Shown one piece after another: positions 40,424 to 50,668 of a stretch of DNA of 64,000 nucleotides. The translations under genes were made by a program, and so were the position numbers. Origin of the DNA: Asparagopsis taxiformis (lineage: Eukaryota; Rhodophyta; Florideophyceae; Bonnemaisoniales; Bonnemaisoniaceae); the NCBI GenBank assembly GCA_030407315.1, contig JALQPE010002028.1, forward strand, positions 62,001 through 126,000. Reading direction: 5' to 3'. Below the pieces are notes generated by a model. The model was not told the DNA's origin and did no database searches. It saw only the letters and a program-made list of their open reading frames with translations. Every line of letters starts with the position of its first letter. The first letter of the stretch is position 1.

Positions 40424-41542
40424 TTAGGGGACATGCTTCCTTTGCACGCGTTGCAGCTCGGCCATTTTGCGTTTATGGCGTCGCTCGATATTCTTCGAGA
40501 TAATTTCATACGAAAGGAACATTATGGCGGTGTTGGGCACTGTGCGACAAAGATGACATCCCATACCTCTGTACAAAGCTGCCCAGCCCTCTTCCTTTAC
40601 GATTAGTCGCAAACTTTGTATCATAGTGCGATACTTTGGAGTACAGCCAATTTTCGGAACCTCTCTCATCAGTACTCTGACACGCTCATGCGGATAGGTT
40701 GCCATCGAAGCGGATAATTTTGAAGCCGCCGCAGTCAAAGTGTACGCCAATGGCGACAATTCCGGCGTACCACTCACATGATGACCTTGTTGTTGTCTAA
40801 TTCGCATCAAACGCTGCCTCTGGATGTTCTTGAGATGCTCGTAGAGAACGAAATGTATCGCAGCTTCACTGGTGCCCCACAGAGAGGCACTAAATCCTCT
40901 ATAAAATCCACTGACGCCTTCATGTTTCAAAATTTGTAAACAAGCATCCAAATATCCGCGGTACTGGCGTGAATTGAGTTGTATTCTGGTTCGAACCACC
41001 CATAAAGGGCTCATCACAAAATTGCTTGTTGCACCCGCCGCGACAGCAGAGACCAAGTGGATGATTGGACTGTCTTTCCGTAGAGCCCTGGTCAAGAAAT
41101 CCTTTGTTGTGGCGTATGTCGAAAAGTAGATTGAACGAGAGGGCAATGAACCGATTAATGACACACCAAGACCATTGTACAAACCTTTCAGGCCGTCCAC
41201 TTTGATGATGCTGCGTGCGACTGCGACAATCGAACGGCCTGTGCGTCCCGATCCTGACGCCTGCACTCGAGTTCGAAGCACCTCAAGAGGGTTTGTGAAA
41301 AAGGCAGAGACGGAGCCTGCCAGACCGCCTGCGAGAAATTTAGCAATGTCACGCTGGCGGGTTAGAGTTGCTGCTGCAGTTGCAGATGCTACATTGCGAG
41401 TTTGACGTTTCTTCACAGTACGGCGAGTAGATGTTGTCACGGCGAGTGAATTTGGCGTCTTCAACAGAAGTGGAGGTTGGATGAGAGCTGTAGCAATCGG
41501 AGCGCTTGGGCTTAACGGACAAATCGAACTCGGGAGGGGCAT
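40424..41542 (-). CDS. mitochondrial carrier (SLC25) protein, pyrimidine-nucleotide type
   Basis: 372 residues, ATG at 41,542. The N-terminal about 70 residues are basic and Thr/Ala-rich, perhaps a targeting extension. Three carrier repeats follow with signature motifs NPLEVLRTR, SPLWVVRTR and YPHERVRVL. The second motif has Trp in place of the acidic residue. SRSIYFSTYA in the first repeat and the end KYRTMIQSLRLIVKEEG...RTVPNTAIMFLSYE are characteristic of the Rim2/SLC25A33/A36 branch. These exchange pyrimidine nucleotides across the inner membrane for mitochondrial DNA and RNA synthesis. An organellar folate/FAD-type carrier is the main alternative. The C-terminus is Lys/Arg-rich. It is divergent from thiC. 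Confidence 0.82.
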   Translation of the reverse strand: MPLPSSICPLSPSAPIATALIQPPLLLKTPNSLAVTTSTRRTVKKRQTRNVASATAAATLTRQRDIAKFLAGGLAGSVSAFFTNPLEVLRTRVQASGSGRTGRSIVAVARSIIKVDGLKGLYNGLGVSLIGSLPSRSIYFSTYATTKDFLTRALRKDSPIIHLVSAVAAGATSNFVMSPLWVVRTRIQLNSRQYRGYLDACLQILKHEGVSGFYRGFSASLWGTSEAAIHFVLYEHLKNIQRQRLMRIRQQQGHHVSGTPELSPLAYTLTAAASKLSASMATYPHERVRVLMREVPKIGCTPKYRTMIQSLRLIVKEEGWAALYRGMGCHLCRTVPNTAIMFLSYEIISKNIERRHKRKMAELQRVQRKHVP

Positions 41543-43932
<2,390 letters not shown>

Positions 43933-44306
43933 AATTTAACAAATGTAGTAGCTTCAGCTGAGAACCTGTTGAAGTGATGTGGTGTCAGGATGGGTAATTA
44001 AACGTACGATTGCCTTCCAAATCCGATTATCTTGTAGTAGTTGCTTGACTCATCAGCCACCATAGATTCTGATATGTTATGTTCTCGTAGGATTTTCCAA
44101 ATTACTAACATATGCCATAATCTCCAACCAATTTTCAAGTTGTGAAGTTACGTGACTCTTCTGCGCTCACTTGCTCCTTAGAGGACCGATCTATCTGGTT
44201 CCTCGACACTGAAACAGCAGCTTTGACACATTCTGCTTTCCAAGTTTTCTCCCCACATGAGGTGAATTGCTCATATTCCAGCTCTGCAATTCTCGTCAGA
44301 TACGAA
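43933..44306. other. thiC 3' region and Deg-protease upstream region
   Basis: 374 bp. A short hairpin CTTCAGCTGAGAACCTGTTGAAG lies about 20-45 bp after the thiC stop. The frame of the protease gene stays open back to 44,142 but has no ATG before 44,307. Confidence 0.5.
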
Positions 44307-45671
44307 ATGCGTGCATTCTCAAGAGCAGCTCAGCAAGCCGTGCGATTATGTACGCCCTACCTTCGCTCCAAATTTGTGCGCACTGAAGCAGCCGTCCCCA
44401 TTCACTATGGCAGCACCGCCTATCAATCGACTGCACGCTGCATTTTGCAGACAATGGCATTAGCGTCGGGTGCCGCTGGCATGGGTGTAGCATTTGCAGA
44501 GAGCGACCCATCACCATTCCCAAGTCCGCCAGATCACGGCGATCATGCAAGTGTACCAATTTCGCCAAAACTTTCTTCCAAGAATAGCCGGTCTCCAGGT
44601 GTCCTGGATAGATATGCCGTTGCAGATGCAGTTGAGAAAGTTATTCCTACTGTGGTCAATATTCGCCGCGTTATCTCTCGCAAGAACCTCCAAACGTACT
44701 TACTGGACGAGCCTGAAGTTGTCCAAGTCTCGTGTGGTTCTGGCTTTTTCATAACGTCTGAAGGTCACATCTTAACAAACACCCACGTCGTCACTGACCG
44801 TCCACATCGTTCATATTCTGCAGCAAGCGAAGATCCAGATTCCTATCTACAAGTAACGCTCTCAACTGGTGAAACTTACGTGGGTCGCCTATTAGCTGCA
44901 GACCATGAATCTGACATTGCAATTGTCAAAGTAAATACTGATAAGAAGCTTCCAGTAGCTAAACTCGGCGATTCAGACGCTGTACGTCCTGGTGAATTCG
45001 TCGTAGCTGTTGGCTCACCATTAACTCTGTCAAACTCCTGCAGCTTTGGAATTATATCAACAATCCATAGAGACCTCTCCCCGTCAACAGGTGGACAGTC
45101 CGGTGGTCTAACCTATCTGCAACTTGACCTTGCTATTAATCAGGGCAGTTCGGGGGGCCCGTGCGTTTCTCTCGATGGTGAGGTGATCGGTATCTGCTCT
45201 ATGAAAATAACTGGTAATGCGGAAGGCATCGGCTTCGCTATCCCAATCAAGTATGCTCAAAAGGTTGTCGATGACTTACAGACGCACGGTTACGTCAGGC
45301 GTCCATATGTTGGACTTACTTTAATTTCTGTCACACCGGAGCTTTTCGAAGATATTCGTAAGGATTCCAATTACCGTCCTCCAAGATGGCTGGAAGCAGA
45401 GATGCGGCACACGAATGGTTCCAAATCTATCGGGCTCATGGTGCACAACATAACAAAAGGTGGACCGGGTGACGTCGCCGGGCTCAAGGCGGGTGATGTT
45501 GTCGTTGCTGTGAATGACGCCAGTACAACGACCACATCAGAGTTTCTGCAGGCGTTGAGTTTTCAAGTTCACAAGGACTGCAGCTTGAAGATACGCCGGG
45601 GAGCATCTGGGCGAGTGGAGACAGTGACTATTCGGCCGCAAGTGCTGCATCCACGGACGAATATCAAGTAG
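44307..45671 (+). CDS. HtrA/Deg-type serine protease with PDZ domain (HTRA2-like)
   Basis: I chose ATG 44,307 because the upstream open frame has no ATG and the protein then begins MRAFSRAAQQAVRLC, an amphipathic basic presequence of mitochondrial type. Length is 454 residues, close to human HTRA2. A possible membrane stretch (LQTMALASGAAGMGVAFA) is followed by a Pro/Ser linker. The trypsin-like domain has His in TNTHVV, Asp in ESDIAIV and Ser in NQGSSGGP. One C-terminal PDZ domain follows (SIGLMVHNITKGGPGDVAGLKAGDVVVAVND). All catalytic residues are present. Such proteases degrade misfolded proteins in mitochondria or plastids; the compartment here is inferred from the presequence only. Confidence 0.9.
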   Translation: MRAFSRAAQQAVRLCTPYLRSKFVRTEAAVPIHYGSTAYQSTARCILQTMALASGAAGMGVAFAESDPSPFPSPPDHGDHASVPISPKLSSKNSRSPGVLDRYAVADAVEKVIPTVVNIRRVISRKNLQTYLLDEPEVVQVSCGSGFFITSEGHILTNTHVVTDRPHRSYSAASEDPDSYLQVTLSTGETYVGRLLAADHESDIAIVKVNTDKKLPVAKLGDSDAVRPGEFVVAVGSPLTLSNSCSFGIISTIHRDLSPSTGGQSGGLTYLQLDLAINQGSSGGPCVSLDGEVIGICSMKITGNAEGIGFAIPIKYAQKVVDDLQTHGYVRRPYVGLTLISVTPELFEDIRKDSNYRPPRWLEAEMRHTNGSKSIGLMVHNITKGGPGDVAGLKAGDVVVAVNDASTTTTSEFLQALSFQVHKDCSLKIRRGASGRVETVTIRPQVLHPRTNIK

Positions 45672-45800
45672 AAAAAGGCAATACGCTGGGCAGGCTCGAT
45701 ACAAATCATAGCAGCCAAGAAGTTACTTGTATTTTACAGTTGCTACACTAAACGATTCTGCCAAGATTAGAGATTCCAGACGCGGTGGCACATACTGGTG

Positions 45801-46868
45801 TCACCTGTTCGAAAGCCTGTAATAAGATTTGCGCGCATTTGTCGTAAAGCCACCAATAGACGTAAAGTCAATGGGTGCGGTAGTAACGGCCATTGACGCG
45901 GGGAAGCTAGCAGCTGGCGCGTTGGAACACGCAGCAGTACCTACGGGGTTGGTATTCAAGTTGGCATCGGCAGCTGCCCGTTTGGCAGTGGCCTTTGGAG
46001 CCGAGCCAGTGGGCACCTTTTTGGGAGTAGTTGGAGGTTTGGTACCTGAAGCTGTCGGGGAAGCTGTAACTTTCTGCTTCTTTGTGGACGACTTGTTGAT
46101 GGGTGACTTTTCAGATACGCCTCTTTTCGCAATGGAAGGAGCTGGGGCGGAATTATTGGGCGTGGGTTGCTTCGTAGGGATTGGAGCGGCGTCCATGGTT
46201 TTGGATTCATGCTTCGCAGCAGGCACAGGGGCGCGAACAGGGGTTTTGGATGCATTTGCAGGAGCGACGGCAGTGTCTGCAGACATGTCTATTGCGAGCA
46301 GACGGGATTTTTTGGGATCCTTTCGCGGACGAGGCTGAGATACTATGGGCTCGAGCTTGCGCTTGGCGGGATTGGAGCTAATCTCCGAGCGAGTTGAAAG
46401 GGGAGTGGGAGTTGTGTGACGGGTAGGAAGCGGCTCTGCCTTCAAAACGGCTGGAGCTGTGGCGGTTGTATCCATGTCCATGCTGAGATCAGTGTTATGT
46501 TTGGTTAGAATATGTTGAGCAAGGTCCTTGGCGTTCTTGAAAGGTTTGTGATGGGCAGGGGGGCAGAGGGCACAGAGGGCGTGAGGGAGATTTGTGTGTT
46601 CAGCAGCTTCAAATATGCGATTTGCTTCGGAGACGGCGTTATTGAGGGCCTTTTTGACGAGCACTTGCTGGAGATCGCTGATGAGGGAGGTCGAGGGGAA
46701 ATTGGCGGTGGATTGAGCCGGGGAGAGGACACCGGGGGAAATGCCAAATTCAGCGTGATGGTCCTCGAGAAGATGACGTTCAAGCTTTGTCGGCTTGCCA
46801 AACTGCTTATCGCACAACTCGCAGTGAAGTAAGGGAGGACGCACAGCCTTGAGTGACTCGTCCGTCAT
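45801..46868 (-). CDS. C2H2 zinc-finger protein, nuclear
   Basis: The first ATG in this frame is 46,868 (MTDESLKAVRPP), giving 355 residues. Two C2H2 fingers lie at the N-terminus: CELCDKQFGKPTKLERHLLEDH (CX2CX12HX4H) and, about 80 residues later, a longer CX2CX16HX4H (CALCPPAHHK...LAQHILTKH). The rest is a low-complexity Ala/Thr/Pro/Ser tail with basic clusters (KRKLEP, RPRKDPKKSR, STKKQKV) that look like nuclear signals. A transcription or chromatin factor is likely, but no orthologue is recognised. The frame stays open a few codons before the ATG without another ATG. Convergent with the protease gene (129 bp). Confidence 0.72.
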   Translation of the reverse strand: MTDESLKAVRPPLLHCELCDKQFGKPTKLERHLLEDHHAEFGISPGVLSPAQSTANFPSTSLISDLQQVLVKKALNNAVSEANRIFEAAEHTNLPHALCALCPPAHHKPFKNAKDLAQHILTKHNTDLSMDMDTTATAPAVLKAEPLPTRHTTPTPLSTRSEISSNPAKRKLEPIVSQPRPRKDPKKSRLLAIDMSADTAVAPANASKTPVRAPVPAAKHESKTMDAAPIPTKQPTPNNSAPAPSIAKRGVSEKSPINKSSTKKQKVTASPTASGTKPPTTPKKVPTGSAPKATAKRAAADANLNTNPVGTAACSNAPAASFPASMAVTTAPIDFTSIGGFTTNARKSYYRLSNR

Positions 46869-47159
46869 GCAGGTGTGTGCGCACACAGTGAGGGAGATGC
46901 AGAATATTAGAACATGGGAGCGTGCGGCATGGATGCAATTGGACGGCGTTGCTTATCATGCGTAGCTGCCACAGCGAAGCATCGTCAACGATGGATTTGC
47001 TGCTTTCAATCGCCGTCGACCGGACCGGCGTAACTACAATTTTCGCAGCAATCAAAACAACGGTGCACACGTCTTGTGCAAAATCTGCACTTGATAGGTC
47101 CACTTGTTCTACTGTGACATCCAATTGGTAGCTCCATTTACAGACAGCTGTCTCAATCT

Positions 47160-47855
47160 CTACGAGTGCACTCTAATCGCACTCATGAAAAACCCTTCAT
47201 TACTCATCCACAACGACCTTCCATCCACGAGATCACAAGCGCTGACTTGCAATTGATTCTGCAAATGCGACCCATAGTTGAGCGACCCATCAGCAACCAG
47301 AAACCGATTGGATTCAACATGTCGGAAGCGCACATGTTCAAATCGAAGCCACATCTGTTGTGATGATTGGCATTCCACGATCCAATCATCACCTTGATCA
47401 CCGACAGCCCATCTGCCCGTCATATGCGCCGCATACGCACTTACCTCTAGATCGGCGTTGAGCGGCGCACGATGTTGGTGCGAGTGCAGATTTTTGCCCG
47501 TGTTCAAATGCTGCAATCGAATGCGCTGCATGCAGCGCACAGTCGTGCCAGAAAGTTGCGCTCTATCTGCATGCGCATTACGCACGACCCAGAACGAATT
47601 AGAATCGCCCGTCTCCATGGTCGCCGTCACCGATTGCTGTCCCGATCCCGATCCGTACGGAACATTGTGCGAATGTAGACGATGCTTGGTCGCTATGTGC
47701 TCCAGTTTTATGGTCGATCCATATGTTACCGCTTTCACAGATTCGAGCCCTTCTTCCGATGAACTTGCTGATACGCGTACGAATAACATACACGCCAGTA
47801 CTATGGGTAGCATGCGTGTCACGCGAGATGTTTTGAACGGCATGGGGTATTGCAT
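47160..47855 (-). CDS. SDF2-like secretory protein with MIR domain
   Basis: ATG at 47,855 (Mets at 47,843 and farther in are alternatives), 231 residues. A signal peptide (RMLPIVLACMLFVRVSASS) precedes a MIR beta-trefoil: VTYGSTIKLEHIATKHRLHSHNVPYGSGSGQQSVT, then IRLQHLNTGKNLHSHQHRAP and VRFRHVESNRFLVADG, the three repeats with the typical LHSH and Gly-Ser-Gly-Gln-Gln pattern. SDF2 family proteins are ER-lumen partners of DnaJ chaperones and protein O-mannosylation quality control. I see no HDEL-type retention signal at the end (SAIRVHS). Confidence 0.9.
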   Translation of the reverse strand: MQYPMPFKTSRVTRMLPIVLACMLFVRVSASSSEEGLESVKAVTYGSTIKLEHIATKHRLHSHNVPYGSGSGQQSVTATMETGDSNSFWVVRNAHADRAQLSGTTVRCMQRIRLQHLNTGKNLHSHQHRAPLNADLEVSAYAAHMTGRWAVGDQGDDWIVECQSSQQMWLRFEHVRFRHVESNRFLVADGSLNYGSHLQNQLQVSACDLVDGRSLWMSNEGFFMSAIRVHS

Positions 47856-48078
47856 GTGCTCCGACAACCCGCTCCTTGATTATACATTTGGGGAAATGCT
47901 GATAGCGGATCTCTCGATATGAAGTAATCCTCCCATCTTATTTTTTTGAAAAAATATCGTTCTAGTCCACATACAAACTTTAATTCGCTGTTTCCGCTAT
48001 GTACCATGGTGATTTCGCGGATATCCTCTTCAGCTCTCAACTCTCACCAATTGGTGTTCCCAACCACAAAGCCATAAC
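47856..48078. promoter_or_regulatory. divergent promoter, SDF2-like / Cys-rich gene
   Basis: 223 bp between two start codons. CACCAATTGGTG palindrome at about 48,047-48,058 (contains CCAAT on both strands) is 20-30 bp before the second ATG. Confidence 0.45.
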
Positions 48079-48537
48079 ATGGCATTCGTTCCTTCAGGCT
48101 TGTACAACAGCTTGCGCAAACCATCTATCGGCGCACAAAATATATGCCAACATGAGTTGAGCCAACATTTCTCGCGTTCACCGCGCCCCTCATTCGCCAA
48201 CTGGAACATGACTGCAGCGCAGACGCGCATCTGCCGCCGATGTAAAACGAAATATGTAGTATCTGAAAATCACCCGCGAGCATGCAGATACCATAGCGGT
48301 ATCTACAGCGGAGATTCAAAACGGAAGGGCAACTGGGATGACGACACGTACACAACTGGGGCAGGCCAAGTCGAACGATTTTGGTGGTACGCATCGCAAC
48401 CCCTCGGCCGTTTTCTACTTTTAGAAATGAATGAATATTAACTAACATCACCATTGTTGTCGACCAGGTGCTGCGGAGAGAAAGACATCGATGCCGAAGG
48501 CTGCTGTTTCGCGCCTCACCAAAGTTACGATGAATAG
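48079..48537 (+). CDS. small Cys/His-rich protein with one intron
   Basis: Exon 1 is 48,079-48,386 and exon 2 is 48,468-48,537, giving 125 residues; starting at the second in-frame ATG (48,208) gives 82. The 81-nt intron has GTACGC at its donor, a TTAACTAAC branch point, and CGACCAG at its acceptor. Splicing gives ...RFWW then CCGEKDIDAEGCC...HQSYDE. The domain is ICRRCKTKYVVSENHPRACRYHSG, then a CCG-x-GC-x-H tail, so several Cys and His are spaced to bind zinc. Similar small CxxC...CxxH...CCG...H proteins occur in plants and algae as uncharacterised genes. The exon join restores the second half of the metal-binding pattern, which supports the splice. It ends 22 bp from the convergent Mpv17 gene. 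Confidence 0.72.
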
Positions 48538-48559
48538 CCGCACAAGATCGCAACCGGCA

Positions 48560-49462
48560 TCACGAGACAGCCTCAGACACTTTAGTGCGCTGATTGGGCG
48601 CATGCTTGATGTAGGATAGCACGGCAGTGAATGCCAAATCAATAACGTTCAACACGAGAACGCGCAAGTTGATGGGAACAAACGTAAAATTAATCAGTTG
48701 AACTGCTGGAAACACAGTCCACACAAGCTTGAGCGACGCAACAAAATCTCTATCAATTTGCTCTTTCAATTCATCGACATCAAAACGACCTTCAAACACC
48801 GACACTAACGCAAAAAAGGCCACAAGCCACACGGGTGCCGCAACGAGCTGATCAACTGCCAGCTGAAGGACGGTATTGAGCACGTTTGTAGCCGGCGCAT
48901 ACCATTCCAACAGCTGATACAAAAAGTGAAACATCGGCGCCGTCAGCACACCACCCACAGCGGTCAGCGCCAAAACGCGCGTCAAATTCACAAACTTGAA
49001 CGACCATGTAAATAAGCGCGCGCCATACGCTTCTATACATTGCGCAACTAGATCGCTAATAGCGCCTATTACAGCAGCGGTAACTATCTTGGTTGCGAGC
49101 GGATGTTTGTGCAAAAGTCGCATGTACACGCGCAGGATATGGGACCAAATGGACTCGTGATGCGGATCGGGTTGCGGGTCGTGTTGATCGTCACCACCCC
49201 CAGCACCACTTCCATTGCGGCCCGATGCGTTTGAATTTCCACCGTCGACAGCGGCTGTCTCGGTGGCGTGTAACGCGCATTGCCATACGCTACGTGACGC
49301 GCGTGCATGCAAAGTGCATGGAATTGTCTGGCGGAATGTTAGGCCGCTTTGTTGACAGGTCGTCGTCGTTGGATTGTATGAAGGGGCTGTCGCAGGGGGA
49401 GGCGGGCATAGTGACGGGATGAAAGTCGGTCGCGGAAGGATCGAGCGGTCATGGATATACAT
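48560..49462 (-). CDS. Mpv17/PMP22 family membrane protein, copy a
   Basis: The first ATG of the frame is 49,462, giving 300 residues. The N-terminal about 110 residues are Pro/Thr/Ser-rich, then Gly/Asn/Asp-rich, and could be a targeting sequence (HARASRSVWQCALHATETAA). The Mpv17 domain follows, with four membrane segments: YMRLLHKHPLATKIVTAAVIGAISDLVAQ, ALTAVGGVLTAPMFHFLY, QLVAAPVWLVAFFALVSVF and the signature VWTVFPAVQLINFTFVPINLR near the C-terminus. Family members sit in mitochondrial, peroxisomal or plastid membranes and may form channels; substrate unknown. Downstream of CesA copy a on the same strand, mirroring the Mpv17/CesA pair at 56,930-62,464. Confidence 0.88.
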   Translation of the reverse strand: MYIHDRSILPRPTFIPSLCPPPPATAPSYNPTTTTCQQSGLTFRQTIPCTLHARASRSVWQCALHATETAAVDGGNSNASGRNGSGAGGGDDQHDPQPDPHHESIWSHILRVYMRLLHKHPLATKIVTAAVIGAISDLVAQCIEAYGARLFTWSFKFVNLTRVLALTAVGGVLTAPMFHFLYQLLEWYAPATNVLNTVLQLAVDQLVAAPVWLVAFFALVSVFEGRFDVDELKEQIDRDFVASLKLVWTVFPAVQLINFTFVPINLRVLVLNVIDLAFTAVLSYIKHAPNQRTKVSEAVS

Positions 49463-50668
49463 TGTTGTTGGTCGAGAATCTGTCGGGACGTAGCGCGGCA
49501 ATGACAGCTTAATCGACTCGACAACATTCGACACCCCTCGTTGACGACTGTAAGCCGGGTAGTTACAGCACTGTGTAAACCGCACGAGATTACAACCGGG
49601 CGCGGAAATACAGAATGTGAAAAAGAATCGCGGGAAAATCGGCAGATTTGAATACGTGTCGCGCGGAAAAGTTTGGTTGCGTACATACGCTACGATACTG
49701 TAATCCAGTGACCAAACGTCGTGCGACGTCAACAGCTGACGCGTAACGTATCAAACGCGCCCAAATTAAGTTACCACGTGACGTATGGGCAGCGCTGAGA
49801 ATGATGGAGTCACTGCAATGCAGCTGCCGAGCCAGATGGTTGACGGATCATTGTGTCACGCTCGTCAAACGCGAGCGACACACCAATTCGCCCGATTCAC
49901 ACACGCGACGCGACGCGACGCAACGAGGAGTGGAGTGGAGTGGACAATGCGTTCAGCTCAGCTCGCCATAACATACGACCATTGTAACTTGGACTTTCAA
50001 TGCACGGCATCACATATGGTGCCTTGCCTTCCAAAAATACACTGTCATGCGTGAATTGCGCACTAACCGCCGCACCTTTCTTCTGTTTCCATTCGCCAAG
50101 TGTTCGGCCATTATGTTTCCACCAATCACACCCGAGTATGTACCAGCTCTTCTCACATCGTTTTGTTTGTGTCCAATAATCGCGCATGACATTTGATTAT
50201 ATTCATCACTCGCTTTTTCACACTCGCTGTTCATTCCACCATAATCTTTGCCCAGTGTCTTCTCCGCTCGCCGCTTTCGCCTCTTCACACCCGCGCACCG
50301 ACCCAACTCTCCCCCCAACATGACTATACCGGCGTCAGCAAAGGGTACCCTTGATAAATCTTTTATACACTGTGACATTCAAACAAGAGCCATCTGCTAA
50401 GACGTAGGGGGAAACGAACTCGCTACCTTTTCACTACATCTAAATATACTCACGACCACCACACTGCTAAACAAAGTCGCACACCTGAGCCATCAAAACA
50501 GCCATTACGATACGCTCCTCAGTGCACTCGGCCATTCCAAAGGCACATTGTCGAAAATGAGAGGAGTCGATCCAAACTCCAGTCCTAATGGAGGCCGCCA
50601 GGCGCGCAGCGTGGTACACACGGCGTGGTCCGTTCCCAGATCAACCGTCGTCAAAGATGTTTCACTTC
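49463..50668. other. intergenic, CesA-a to Mpv17-a
   Basis: 1.2 kb between two minus-strand genes. No supported ORF. It must contain the Mpv17-a promoter and the CesA-a 3' end. A CGACG run (CACGCGACGCGACGCGACG) lies near 49,900. Confidence 0.55.

Noticed and set aside
43945..44000. Possible TPP riboswitch after thiC (CTGAGAACCTG in a hairpin)
   Set aside because: Only the CTGAGA element fits. The other conserved parts of the aptamer (GGGGTGC side and the CTGAT-GG-AATACC side) are missing in this stretch and in the thiC upstream region.
44142..44306. Upstream extension of the HtrA/Deg protein
   Set aside because: No ATG, and the ATG at 44,307 begins a typical organelle presequence.
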